A stretch of 13,494 nucleotides of DNA from Campylobacteraceae bacterium. Its GTDB lineage: Bacteria > Campylobacterota > Campylobacteria > Campylobacterales > Sulfurovaceae. Below the pieces are notes generated by a model that was given only the letters and a program-made list of their open reading frames with translations, was not told the DNA's origin and made no database searches. The stretch spans positions 1 to 13,494 of the forward strand of contig JAMOSA010000004.1 of NCBI GenBank assembly GCA_027063325.1, read 5' to 3'. The position numbers and the translations under genes were made by a program. Numbering within the stretch: the first letter of the stretch is position 1; every line of letters starts with the position of its first letter. Positions 1 to 7,358 of the stretch are shown piece by piece.

Positions 1-305
1 TGTATCAAACTTATATACTACTCTTCTGTTTTTACCAGCAAAAATATTCCCTTCATAACTTTCATACTCTTTTTGTTTATATTTTATAAAAAATTCTTCT
101 ATATCAATATCCAATTTGTCAGCAAACTCTTTAAAGAAGGGGAGTAATCAAAATGTCTAAAGGAATCTAATATTTTATCCAATATATAAACAGTATGAGC
201 TATGTAACTTTTGTTTGTTCCATTCTTGCCTACAAAAATTGTCAAATCACCTATTTCAATATCAGCTTGTTTTACTTTTCCTATATTATTAACTTTTATA
301 TTCAT
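1..305 (-). pseudogene. AAA/SMC-like ATPase, N-terminal part, frameshifted and cut by the window edge
   Basis: The gene starts at ATG 305 and opens like the many AAA-family ATPases of the AAA_15/OLD/RecF-like type. A short strand-rich N-terminus (about residues 1-25, MNIKVNNIGKVKQADIEIGD) leads into a Walker A-like loop GKNGTNKS at residues 26-33, with Asn in place of the last Gly, a variant I associate with this group. The frame stops at TAG 101-99 after 68 codons. A second minus frame is open without a stop from 138 to the window edge (46 codons) and reads as a credible continuation (FFKEFADKLDIDIEEFF...EGNIFAGKNRRVVYKFDT). One extra C in the CCCC run at 142-139 would join the two frames. 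Either the gene is a pseudogene or the sequence has a homopolymer error. It lies 18 bases beyond the mrp terminator and has only a weak ribosome site. Function is unknown; such ATPases occur in stand-alone and defence contexts. Confidence 0.6.
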
Positions 306-323
306 TTGAATTTTTTATCCAGT

Positions 324-355
324 TATAAAAACTCTATCCCCAAAAAAGGGATAGA
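324..355 (-). terminator. Intrinsic terminator after mrp
   Basis: A perfect 8-bp stem (TCTATCCC at 333-340 with GGGATAGA at 348-355) encloses a 7-base loop. On the minus strand it is followed at once by GTTTTTATA (332-324). It begins 13 bases past the mrp stop codon, so it fits a rho-independent terminator for the mrp transcript. The plus-strand side lacks a comparable T run. Confidence 0.75.
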
Positions 356-368
356 TTATATTGAAGTG

Positions 369-1484
369 TTACTTCATGCTACAGGCACTGACACCTGGAG
401 GGGTGGTTGGTTGGATTGCTGCATTATCTGCTCCACCTTCGGCATTTATTTTATCCATAAATGCAATCACTTTCGAGGCTGCTTCTTGGAATCTTTTGGC
501 TGTTTGGCTATCTGGCTTGAAGTATGTTACAGGCTTACCGCTATCTCCTCCTATTCTAACCTCTGGCTCTATTGGGATTCTAGCAAGTAATTCTGTATTG
601 TACTCTTTGGCAACTGGAGCTGATGTACCCATACCAAATATATCAGACTCTTCACCACACTTAGGGCATATAAATCCACTCATATTCTCTATAACACCAG
701 CTATTGGAATATGCAATTTTTGGAACATATCAAGACTTCTTCTACTATCATCCAAGCTGACTTCTTGAGGAGTAGTTACTGTAACTCCGGCTGTAACTGG
801 TACAGATTGGGCCAAAGTCAATTGAGCATCACCTGTTCCTGGAGGCATATCAATAACAAGTACATCTAAATCACTCCATAGAATATCTCTTAGGAATTGT
901 TCAATTGCTTTCATAATCATAGCACCACGCCAGATTAGAGATTGTCCAGGCTCCATTAGTGAACCCATACTCATAACCTCTATTCCATAAGCTTCAATAG
1001 GCTTTACTTTGTTGCCAACAACTTCTGGTTTGATACTATCTATATTCATCATTCTTGGAATATTTGGACCATAGATATCTGCATCCAATAATCCTACTTT
1101 TTTACCCTGCATAGCCATAGCAATAGCTAGGTTTACTGCTGTTGTTGATTTGCCAACTCCACCTTTTCCAGAGCTTATCATTAGAAAATTTTTGATTTGT
1201 GGAGCTATATTCTTGCCACTCATAGAGTTACTTCTCTCAACAGGCTTTTTGGGAGCTATAATATCTACATATACATCATCAGCACCCAATTTTGCAATCT
1301 CAGTCTCTATATCTTTGATAAGTTGCATCTTGACTTCATCTGCACTTGAAGTAATCTCTACTGTTACTTTTACGCGATTATCATCTATCTCTATATCTTT
1401 TACAAAACCAAAGCTTACAATATCTTTTGTAAATCCAGGATATGTAACATGGCTTAGTGCCTCTAAAATTTGATCTTTATTCAT
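369..1484 (-). CDS. mrp: Mrp/ApbC (NBP35 family) Fe-S cluster carrier ATPase
   Basis: A 371-aa cytosolic P-loop ATPase of the Mrp/ApbC/Nbp35 group, which binds a [4Fe-4S] cluster and passes it to apo-proteins. Residues 1-80 form a MIP18/DUF59 domain. The deviant Walker A loop GKGGVGKS is at 106-113, the DADIYGPN motif at 134-141, the DMPPGTGD switch at 212-219, and the cluster-binding CPKC at 273-276. A further Cys sits at 368 in a short, poorly conserved tail. The start ATG has AAGGAG at 1490-1495 with a 5-base spacer. The gene lies 36 bases after thiC on the same strand, so co-transcription is likely; ThiC is itself an Fe-S enzyme, which makes the pairing sensible, although that link is inference. 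In C. jejuni, as I recall, mrp sits beside ispDF; here thiC, amt, thpR and the rest of that operon lie between them. Length is normal for the family. Confidence 0.96.
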   Translation of the reverse strand: MNKDQILEALSHVTYPGFTKDIVSFGFVKDIEIDDNRVKVTVEITSSADEVKMQLIKDIETEIAKLGADDVYVDIIAPKKPVERSNSMSGKNIAPQIKNFLMISSGKGGVGKSTTAVNLAIAMAMQGKKVGLLDADIYGPNIPRMMNIDSIKPEVVGNKVKPIEAYGIEVMSMGSLMEPGQSLIWRGAMIMKAIEQFLRDILWSDLDVLVIDMPPGTGDAQLTLAQSVPVTAGVTVTTPQEVSLDDSRRSLDMFQKLHIPIAGVIENMSGFICPKCGEESDIFGMGTSAPVAKEYNTELLARIPIEPEVRIGGDSGKPVTYFKPDSQTAKRFQEAASKVIAFMDKINAEGGADNAAIQPTTPPGVSACSMK

Positions 1485-1520
1485 TAACTCTCCTTAATTA
1501 AATTGTTTTATACTTTAATA

Positions 1521-2891
1521 TTATGAAGGCATAGACATTTTGTCTTCATCTTTCATACTCTCTCCATGTTCGGCTACTATGTTTTGAGTAATCTTGTAAC
1601 TACAAAACTTTGGTCCGCACATTGAGCAAAACTCTGCCTCTTTAAATACATCTTGTGGCAGAGTCTCATCATGATACTCTTTGGCTCTATCTGGATCTAG
1701 GGCCAACTCAAACTGCTTATTCCAATCAAAACTGTATCTAGCATCACTCATCATATCATCTGGTTCTCTAGCTCCTGGTCTGTTTCTGGCAATATCAGCT
1801 GCGTGAGCTGCAATCTTATAGGCAATAATTCCTTCTCTAACATCTGCTGAATTTGGCAAACCAAGATGCTCTTTTGGTGTAACATAGCATAGCATACTAG
1901 CTCCATGCCAACCACCTACTGCTGCTCCAATGGCTGAACTTATATGATCATATCCAGCTGCAATATCAGTTACAAGTGGTCCTAATATATAAAATGGAGC
2001 TTCATGGCAATACTCACGCTCTAACTTCATATTACGCTCTATCTGATTAAGTGGTACATGACCTGGACCTTCTATCATTACCTGTACATCTTTCTCCCAA
2101 GCTCTTAGAGTAAGTTCTCCTAGTACCTTGAGTTCACTAAGTTGAGCTTCATCACTAGCATCATACAAACAACCAGGTCTTAGACTATCACCCAAAGATA
2201 GAGATACATCATACTTTCTACAAATATCCAAAATCTCATCATAAGCTTCATAAAATGGATTTTCTCTATGGTGGTGCATCATCCAAGCAGCCATCAAGGA
2301 GCCTCCACGGCTGACTATACCCATCTTTCTTTTTGCTACATGAGGCATAAATCTCAGCAAAAATCCAGCATGAATAGTAAAGTAGCTTACACCCTGTTGT
2401 GCCTGTTTTTCCAGTGTCTGAAGCATAATATCTATAGTCAAATCTTCGACTTTGTCATTAATATCATGCAAAATTTGATATATGGGTACTGTTCCAATAG
2501 GTACAGTTGAGTGTGCAATAACTGCTTCTCTAATAGCATCCAAATCTCCACCGGTACTAAGATCCATAATAGTATCAGCACCATATTTTAGACAGACATT
2601 AACCTTCTCTATCTCTCCAGCTACATCACTAGCAAGTGCAGAAGAGCCGATATTAGCATTGATTTTACAATTTACTGCCATACCTATAGCCATAGGCTCT
2701 AAGTGCAAGTGATTAACATTTGCAGGTATTATACATCTGCCTCTTGCTATCTCGCTACGCAAAAATTCAGGATCGATTCTCTCTTTTTTTGCGACTACTC
2801 TCATCTCTTCAGTTATAATACCCTGTTTGGCATAATACATCTGAGTACGCACACTATCATTTTCTCTTTTTTTCAACCACTCTTCTCTCAT
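1521..2891 (-). CDS. thiC: Phosphomethylpyrimidine synthase ThiC
   Basis: A 456-aa radical-SAM enzyme that rearranges aminoimidazole ribotide (AIR) to HMP phosphate, the pyrimidine half of thiamin. Strong family landmarks are NVNHLHLEPMAIG near residue 59, DTIMDLSTGGD near 105, EGPGHVP near 275 and ATP-free SAM chemistry indicated by the C-terminal cluster motif CSMCGPKFC (Cys 422, 425 and 430, CX2CX4C) that is typical of ThiC rather than the usual CX3CX2C. It is the short form lacking the long N-terminal domain of E. coli and plant ThiC. The ATG start has GAGGA at 2899-2903 with a 7-base spacer. It is followed by mrp and preceded, after 166 bases with a hairpin, by amt. I found no THI-box, so regulation by a TPP riboswitch is not supported here. 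Confidence 0.97.
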   Translation of the reverse strand: MREEWLKKRENDSVRTQMYYAKQGIITEEMRVVAKKERIDPEFLRSEIARGRCIIPANVNHLHLEPMAIGMAVNCKINANIGSSALASDVAGEIEKVNVCLKYGADTIMDLSTGGDLDAIREAVIAHSTVPIGTVPIYQILHDINDKVEDLTIDIMLQTLEKQAQQGVSYFTIHAGFLLRFMPHVAKRKMGIVSRGGSLMAAWMMHHHRENPFYEAYDEILDICRKYDVSLSLGDSLRPGCLYDASDEAQLSELKVLGELTLRAWEKDVQVMIEGPGHVPLNQIERNMKLEREYCHEAPFYILGPLVTDIAAGYDHISSAIGAAVGGWHGASMLCYVTPKEHLGLPNSADVREGIIAYKIAAHAADIARNRPGAREPDDMMSDARYSFDWNKQFELALDPDRAKEYHDETLPQDVFKEAEFCSMCGPKFCSYKITQNIVAEHGESMKDEDKMSMPS

Positions 2892-2918
2892 GGAGTTATC
2901 CTCTATTTAGTATAGATT

Positions 2919-2957
2919 TACCCAATACAATTTGGGATATATTTGGGTACAGTTATA
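2919..2957 (-). promoter_or_regulatory. Possible thiC promoter and leader hairpin
   Basis: On the minus strand a TATAAC box lies at 2957-2952, which would start transcription near 2945. The first leader bases contain CCCAAAT twice, and a single TTGGGTA at 2925-2919 can pair with the first copy (TACCCAA at 2949-2943, 7 bp) or with the second (CCCAA at 2936-2932, 5 bp). Both the promoter and the folding are inference from a short AT-rich stretch. Confidence 0.3.
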
Positions 2958-3009
2958 CCAATGAAATCTTAAATAATCTTTATATTTGTCTAAGTTGGAG
3001 AAATATCTA

Positions 3010-3042
3010 TTACAAATAGGAGAAAAAGAGTCCTATTTGTAA
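3010..3042 (-). terminator. 12-bp hairpin downstream of amt, possible terminator or attenuator
   Basis: A perfect inverted repeat (TTACAAATAGGA at 3010-3021, TCCTATTTGTAA at 3031-3042) has a 9-base loop. It starts 15 bases past the amt stop codon and lies ahead of thiC. On the minus strand the following bases TAGATATTTCTCC are only modestly T-rich, so it could be a weak intrinsic terminator, an mRNA-stabilising stem, or a partial read-through block between amt and thiC. The rest of the 166-base gap (2892-3057) holds the thiC ribosome site and a possible promoter. Confidence 0.5.
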
Positions 3043-3057
3043 CGGTATGCAGATATT

Positions 3058-4227
3058 TTATAGTGTCTGTTTAAATTCAGGATAAGATTCCATTCCACAC
3101 TCTATATAATCAAGCCCCTCAAGTTGCTCATCATCTGTAGCTCTAAATGTAAAGTATTTGTTAATAAGCTTAATAAGTATATAAGAGGAGCCAAAAGCTA
3201 TAATAGCTACTACTATAATAGCCTTTATTTGAGACCACAATGATACATCAGTAAAAATTCCTACAGCCAAAGTTCCCCATACACCATTAATTAGATGTAC
3301 AGAAAGAGCACCAACGGGATCATCTAATCTCAATTTGTCAAAAAATGGTACAGCCCACATTACAAACATAGCTCCAATACCACCTATTAATATAGGTTCA
3401 TATATACTAAATAGATCAGCTCCAGCAGTTACAGCTACCAATCCACCCAATGCTCCATTGAGTATCATTGTAATATCTAGCTTTTTATATTTGAGATATA
3501 GTACTATCATAGCTACTATTGCACCAGCTATTCCAGCTGTATTAGTATTCATGATAGTAAGTGCTACGGTATCTACACTCTCTTTGGAACTAATTGAACC
3601 TACACTTCCTCCATTAAAGCCAAACCACCCAATCCATAATAAAAATGCACCAAGAGTAACCAAAGGAATATTAGAAGCTGGAATAACTCTTACTCTACCC
3701 TTTATATATCTGCCTCTTCTTGGACCAATTACCATAATAGCAGCTAATAATGCCCATCCTCCAGTAGAGTGAATTACAGTAGAACCAGCCAAATCATGCA
3801 TACTGGATATATCTAAAAATGTATCCTCAAATATATTTGCTCCCCAAGTCAAATTTACAATAAATGGATATATAAAACCTGCCATTGCAATAGTAAAGAG
3901 TATAAGAGGCATTATTTTGGTTCTCTCACTCACACCACCACTCATAATATTTACACTCTTTCCTACAAATGCCATCTGAAACAAAAAAGTAGCCCATATA
4001 CTCATACTACTACTCTCCCAACTTCCAAAAGCTATTGTATATCCTATGAGTAAGAACATCATAGATGCTACTGCATATATCATTGTATTTGTCATCAATA
4101 CAGCAGTTACATTTTTGGTCCTAACCAAACCAGCCTCAAGCATTGCAAACCCCGGCACCATAAATATAATAAGTGTCATAGCAAACAATGCAAAGAATGT
4201 ATCAAGTACATACGACATATTTTCCAC
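3058..4227 (-). CDS. amt: Ammonium transporter, Amt/AmtB family
   Basis: A 389-aa inner-membrane ammonium channel with about 11 hydrophobic segments. The Amt signature is clear: W128 (aligning with AmtB W148), the conserved Asp in MHDLAGSTVIHSTGG (D145), the twin pore histidines H153 and H311 (in GALSVHLINGVWGT), and WIGWFGFNGGS at 198-208. The first gate Phe appears as F87. By eye the second gate Phe seems to be replaced by Ile 225 (VALTIMNTNTAG), which needs a proper alignment. The cytosolic tail (EQLEGLDYIECGMESYPEF) matches the region that contacts PII/GlnK in AmtB, yet no glnK is in the window. The start is GTG, supported by AGGAG at 4236-4240 with an 8-base spacer; the alternative ATG at 4218 is too far from that site. 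There is no clear cleavable signal peptide. Confidence 0.95.
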   Translation of the reverse strand: MENMSYVLDTFFALFAMTLIIFMVPGFAMLEAGLVRTKNVTAVLMTNTMIYAVASMMFLLIGYTIAFGSWESSSMSIWATFLFQMAFVGKSVNIMSGGVSERTKIMPLILFTIAMAGFIYPFIVNLTWGANIFEDTFLDISSMHDLAGSTVIHSTGGWALLAAIMVIGPRRGRYIKGRVRVIPASNIPLVTLGAFLLWIGWFGFNGGSVGSISSKESVDTVALTIMNTNTAGIAGAIVAMIVLYLKYKKLDITMILNGALGGLVAVTAGADLFSIYEPILIGGIGAMFVMWAVPFFDKLRLDDPVGALSVHLINGVWGTLAVGIFTDVSLWSQIKAIIVVAIIAFGSSYILIKLINKYFTFRATDDEQLEGLDYIECGMESYPEFKQTL

Positions 4228-4259
4228 TACTCTATCTCCTATTTTAATAATCTGGTAAT

Positions 4260-4265
4260 ATTATA
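4260..4265 (-). promoter_or_regulatory. Predicted -10 box for amt
   Basis: A perfect minus-strand TATAAT lies 33 bases ahead of the amt GTG, within the 94-base divergent gap to thpR. It would give a leader of about 25 bases. There is no convincing -35 box, as is usual in Campylobacterota. I see no obvious nitrogen-regulator operator here. Confidence 0.45.
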
Positions 4266-4289
4266 TTGTAAGTAAAATATATCTAACTG

Positions 4290-4295
4290 TATAAA
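4290..4295 (+). promoter_or_regulatory. Predicted -10 box for thpR
   Basis: The plus-strand TATAAA lies 32 bases ahead of the thpR GTG, back-to-back with the amt promoter. The stretch is AT-rich throughout (ATAAAATATACACATATAAA), so the exact box is uncertain. Confidence 0.3.
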
Positions 4296-4321
4296 ATATA
4301 CACATATAAAAGGAATAAAAA

Positions 4322-4810
4322 GTGAGACTATTTATAGCAACAAAAGCAACAGTACCTATTTACTATAATCTCCAAAAACAATTTTTTGATTCAATTAATG
4401 GGAAGTGGGTAAGTAGCAGTAATTTGCACCTAACTTGGAAGTTTTTGGGAGATATAGAAGATACCCAGGATATTATAGATAGATTATCTCTGGTAACACC
4501 TCTAAAAAAACAGATAGAACTAGAGTATGTATCATTGCTTGGAAAACCTCCAAGAGTACTATATATAGGTATAAAAGAGCAAAATATAATATATCAAAAA
4601 GCTGAAGAGTTAAAGAGTGTAGGGTTTGATATAGATAGATTCAAGCCTCATATCACACTGTGTAGAATCAAACATATATCTATACCAAAGTATCAAAAAG
4701 CATTAGAGAAAACTCCTAAAAATTTGGGTTTTCTACACCAACAAATAGCACTATACAGTAGTACTCTCACACCAAAAGGAGCTATATACAAAAAGATATT
4801 TTCAGTATAG
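4322..4810 (+). CDS. thpR: RNA 2',3'-cyclic phosphodiesterase (2'-5' RNA ligase-like, 2H family)
   Basis: A 162-aa cytosolic protein of the 2H phosphoesterase superfamily. The two catalytic H-x-T/S motifs that define it are present: HLT at 36-38 (in SNLHLTWKFLG) and HIT at 110-112 (in FKPHITLCRI). The N-terminal MRLFIA strand is typical of ThpR/LigT. Family members hydrolyse 2',3'-cyclic phosphates on RNA ends and can ligate 2'-5' bonds in vitro; the physiological role is unsettled. The length is a little under the usual 175-180 aa. The start is GTG with AAGGA about 8 bases upstream. The gene is divergent from amt, and its last 9 bases overlap the 3' end of pgpA on the opposite strand. Confidence 0.88.
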   Translation: MRLFIATKATVPIYYNLQKQFFDSINGKWVSSSNLHLTWKFLGDIEDTQDIIDRLSLVTPLKKQIELEYVSLLGKPPRVLYIGIKEQNIIYQKAEELKSVGFDIDRFKPHITLCRIKHISIPKYQKALEKTPKNLGFLHQQIALYSSTLTPKGAIYKKIFSV

Positions 4811-5296
4811 TGCCTCAATAACTCCTTTTATTATCAACAGATTTAAAAGTCCTGCAGCAATACCAGCTAGTGTATCATCTAGCATAACTCCCAAACCTCC
4901 TTTTAGATTTCTATCTATCCAGCCTATTGTAGATGGTTTCCATATATCAAACAATCTAAATGAAAAAAAACTAAGAGTTACAGCCAATATGGCCATTGTT
5001 GTAGTAGGATGTGTTATAAATCCCTGATATGTAATTACCATAGTAAGCCATACTCCAGCAGTCTCATCTATAACTATCCATGAATCATCATGACTACCAG
5101 AGCTATTTTCATATTTGTTTACTTCAAGTATGCCTATTACTGTAATAACAAAAGTTATGGTAAAGAGACTCTTTTCACCCATATAGTATAGTATCAGCAA
5201 ACCAAGTGGCATAGAAGCCAGTGTACCTATAGTACCTGGTGCTTTTGGTGCATAGCCTGATCCAAAAAATGATAAAAATATCTTTTGTAAATTCAT
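4802..5296 (-). CDS. pgpA: Phosphatidylglycerophosphatase A
   Basis: A 164-aa membrane phosphatase that dephosphorylates phosphatidylglycerol phosphate to phosphatidylglycerol. The PgpA motifs are all visible: GSGYAPKAPGTIGTL at 12-26, VIDETAG at 75-81, FRLFDIWKPSTIGWIDR at 113-129 and GVMLDDTLAG at 136-145, with three to four hydrophobic segments between them. I chose ATG 5296: its AAGGA (5303-5307) is 6 bases away, while the in-frame TTG at 5302 directly abuts that site. It is the last gene of the ispDF operon, only 9 bases after the sat-like stop. Its 3' end overlaps thpR by 9 bases in convergent orientation, leaving no room for a separate terminator between them. Confidence 0.93.
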   Translation of the reverse strand: MNLQKIFLSFFGSGYAPKAPGTIGTLASMPLGLLILYYMGEKSLFTITFVITVIGILEVNKYENSSGSHDDSWIVIDETAGVWLTMVITYQGFITHPTTTMAILAVTLSFFSFRLFDIWKPSTIGWIDRNLKGGLGVMLDDTLAGIAAGLLNLLIIKGVIEALY

Positions 5297-5302
5297 ATTC
5301 AA

Positions 5303-5307
5303 TCCTT
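5303..5307 (-). promoter_or_regulatory. pgpA ribosome binding site inside the sat-like stop codon
   Basis: AAGGA sits 6 bases before ATG 5296 and shares two bases with the TAA stop (5308-5306) of the upstream gene. This decides the start and suggests that pgpA translation is coupled to that of its neighbour. Confidence 0.7.
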
Positions 5308-6496
5308 ATGTTAGAGAACTTGTTTGATATAGTTCCATCAACTTTATATAAAACTGCTCATTACTCTTTTTCTCAAGCAGACCAGAGCTTGGCATCAGTG
5401 AGTAGTATATCTCTTGTAGATTTTTGATACGATTTGGAAAGAGTGCAGATATTATATTGGCTGAAATCTCTTTGCGTACCAAAATAGTAGGTGGCAATAT
5501 GCCATTTTGGATAAGTGACATGATAGATTCAGAGTGGTAGTGTATATGGTGGTGCTGTCCATGTGGACAAGTAAGAGTACTTACAAGAGTTTTACAGGTA
5601 TCACAATATACAAATTCATCAACTGTTTTTATATCTATATCTATATTTATAAGTGTATCAAAGAGAGTATTTAATCGATTTTTGTCATAATAGAGTCCAA
5701 GCCCTGCGTGATTTTTACCAATAACCAATTCATGACAACCATAATTTTTTGCCAAAAGGGCATCTAATATCAACTCATTATATCCAGCAAACATATAACT
5801 ATTTTCAAATGGAATAACTACTACTTTATTTCGGGGTAGAAAATTATCTATAAACAATTGTAGAGCATCTCTTCTAATATCATATCTAAGCCCCTCATTT
5901 GTAAAAGGCTTACGCAAAAAAAGTACCATAATATCAGCATCACTTAGAGTCTGTCTAATCATTCTCTCATGAGCTCTGTTAAAAGGATTGGCTGCAAGCA
6001 TCATAGATGATACTCTTTTGGCTCCTGTTCTTCTGATTAACTCTTGAACTCTGTGTATGGTATCTTTAATTAGCGGATACTCAACTTTGTACTCTCCACT
6101 TACTGCCAAATTACCAAGTCTATTCATTGTATTTTTGACACCAGGATGAGAGGGATCTGCTGTACCGTATATATTTAAGAGCCTCTCTTTGGGATCTATT
6201 GGAAATACTTCATCTACAATAAGTTCTCCCACCTTTTGCTCTTGAGAGATCAAATCAACTCTATCACCCCTTTTAAAACTCTTGAGTGCTTCTTTGTTTT
6301 TTTTGCCTGTAGGGGCTAAAATAAATGAAAATGGAAGAGGAACACCTTTGTATTGGTGAGTAGTATCTACCTCTTTTGCCTCTTTGCTACCCATTAGGTG
6401 AGTAGCAGGATACAATAACCCCTCTTGTACCAAAGCAAGAGTAGATAGAGCTTCTGTATCTATATGTAACTCTCTATTTCCTTTTGAAAAGGTCAT
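5306..6496 (-). CDS. ATP-sulfurylase-like protein with a degenerate active site
   Basis: A 396-aa protein with the overall layout of sulfate adenylyltransferase (Sat: ATP + sulfate to APS + PPi): an N-terminal PUA-like domain (about 1-150), a nucleotidyl-transferase domain, and a C-terminal zinc motif C298-x2-C301-x8-C310-x-H312 followed by the stretch that normally holds SGTxxR. Key residues depart from the family. The QxRNPxHxxH motif reads LAANPFNRAH (167-176), so the sulfate-contacting Gln and Arg and the first His are gone; only NP and H176 remain. GRDHAG reads GKNHAG (260-265). SGTK reads SESI (322-325). The function is therefore uncertain; it may be a relative of Cj1609. ATG 6496 is chosen because AAGGA at 6503-6507 is 6 bases away; the frame extends to TTG 6538 without a ribosome site. 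It overlaps the regulator gene by 23 bases. Confidence 0.85.
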   Translation of the reverse strand: MTFSKGNRELHIDTEALSTLALVQEGLLYPATHLMGSKEAKEVDTTHQYKGVPLPFSFILAPTGKKNKEALKSFKRGDRVDLISQEQKVGELIVDEVFPIDPKERLLNIYGTADPSHPGVKNTMNRLGNLAVSGEYKVEYPLIKDTIHRVQELIRRTGAKRVSSMMLAANPFNRAHERMIRQTLSDADIMVLFLRKPFTNEGLRYDIRRDALQLFIDNFLPRNKVVVIPFENSYMFAGYNELILDALLAKNYGCHELVIGKNHAGLGLYYDKNRLNTLFDTLINIDIDIKTVDEFVYCDTCKTLVSTLTCPHGQHHHIHYHSESIMSLIQNGILPPTILVRKEISANIISALFPNRIKNLQEIYYSLMPSSGLLEKKSNEQFYIKLMELYQTSSLT

Positions 6497-7358
6497 ATTT
6501 TTTCCTTTTTTCCCATAAACTCTTACGAGAGATGCCAAGCTTTTTACTCAGCTCTGTATCTGGAAATTTGTATTGGAAAGTTCTGACTATATATTGTACA
6601 TACTCATCTATTGTCAATATCTCATTTTGGTTATAGAGTTTATTCTCAGAAGATAGATTGATTGTCTCAAATGGTGTTTTTATAGATTCACTTGTATCTG
6701 TCAAGATAAATCTTTTACCCTTTAGTATCTCAAAGAGTAATTCAATCTCACCCTTTTTAAGCTTTTCAAGATATGGCAGATATGCTATATACTCTTGGCT
6801 CAACTTCTCTAATCTACTCTTCCAATCTTCATCTGTTAGAGGAATATATACAAACATATTGTTACCAATACTATTTAACTCCAATACTATCTTATCTGCT
6901 AATCGCTGATAGTTTGTACGAATTACTACAGGAATTGGCAATTTGTTTGGATCTATGGGTAATTCCAACTCTTCGAGTAATACATCAATATGTGCTTTAT
7001 AGAAACTGTTTTGCATTTGAAGCATACAAAAGCGATGATAATGCTCTATTTTGCGAATAAGCTCTTCTATCATAAAAGGTTTTACTATATAATCCTTTGC
7101 TCCTCTTTTTAGAGGAACTCCCACAGTATCATTGCTGATATAATTGACCATTAGTATTATATTTTTATCTTTGAACTTGTCAATTAACGGCATAAAGTTT
7201 TGCCCTGGCAAATTGGTTGACAATAAATAGACATCAGCATAACTATCCATAGCCTCTTTTACTGAGCTATATATCTCTGTATCAAAATTGTACTCATTGA
7301 GTTTTGAAGCAATACTTTGTGCAAGATACAATTCACTCTCTACTATAACTATCTTCAC
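6474..7358 (-). CDS. Orphan atypical response regulator, HP1021/CemR (Cj1608) type
   Basis: A 294-aa cytosolic DNA-binding regulator. Residues 1-110 form a receiver domain without its phosphorylation chemistry: the acceptor Asp is Ser 47 (VYLLSTNLPG), the acidic pair is E7/S8, and the usual Thr/Ser is N72, although K93 (IVKPF) remains. Residues 120-250 are a middle region with no motif I recognise. Residues 266-290 (DTELSKKLGISRKSLWEKRKKYDL) form a Fis/NtrC-type helix-turn-helix. This layout and the ispDF neighbour match H. pylori HP1021 and C. jejuni CemR, which act without phosphorylation on energy metabolism, replication and redox response. HP1021 senses redox with several Cys; this protein has only C111. 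The start is GTG, overlapping the ispDF stop as GTGA, with AGGAG 6 bases upstream. The gene is translationally coupled to its neighbours on both sides. Confidence 0.9.
   Translation of the reverse strand: MKIVIVESELYLAQSIASKLNEYNFDTEIYSSVKEAMDSYADVYLLSTNLPGQNFMPLIDKFKDKNIILMVNYISNDTVGVPLKRGAKDYIVKPFMIEELIRKIEHYHRFCMLQMQNSFYKAHIDVLLEELELPIDPNKLPIPVVIRTNYQRLADKIVLELNSIGNNMFVYIPLTDEDWKSRLEKLSQEYIAYLPYLEKLKKGEIELLFEILKGKRFILTDTSESIKTPFETINLSSENKLYNQNEILTIDEYVQYIVRTFQYKFPDTELSKKLGISRKSLWEKRKKYDLFKRK

Noticed and set aside
2892..3057. TPP riboswitch ahead of thiC
   Set aside because: Neither of the conserved THI-box elements (CUGAGA and ACCUGA on the minus strand) is present in the gap, and it is short once the amt-side hairpin is excluded.
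5628..5650. ATATCT-type short repeat (tatatctatatctatattta)
   Set aside because: It lies inside the sat-like gene and encodes IDIDIK in frame; it is a codon-use effect rather than a repeat element.
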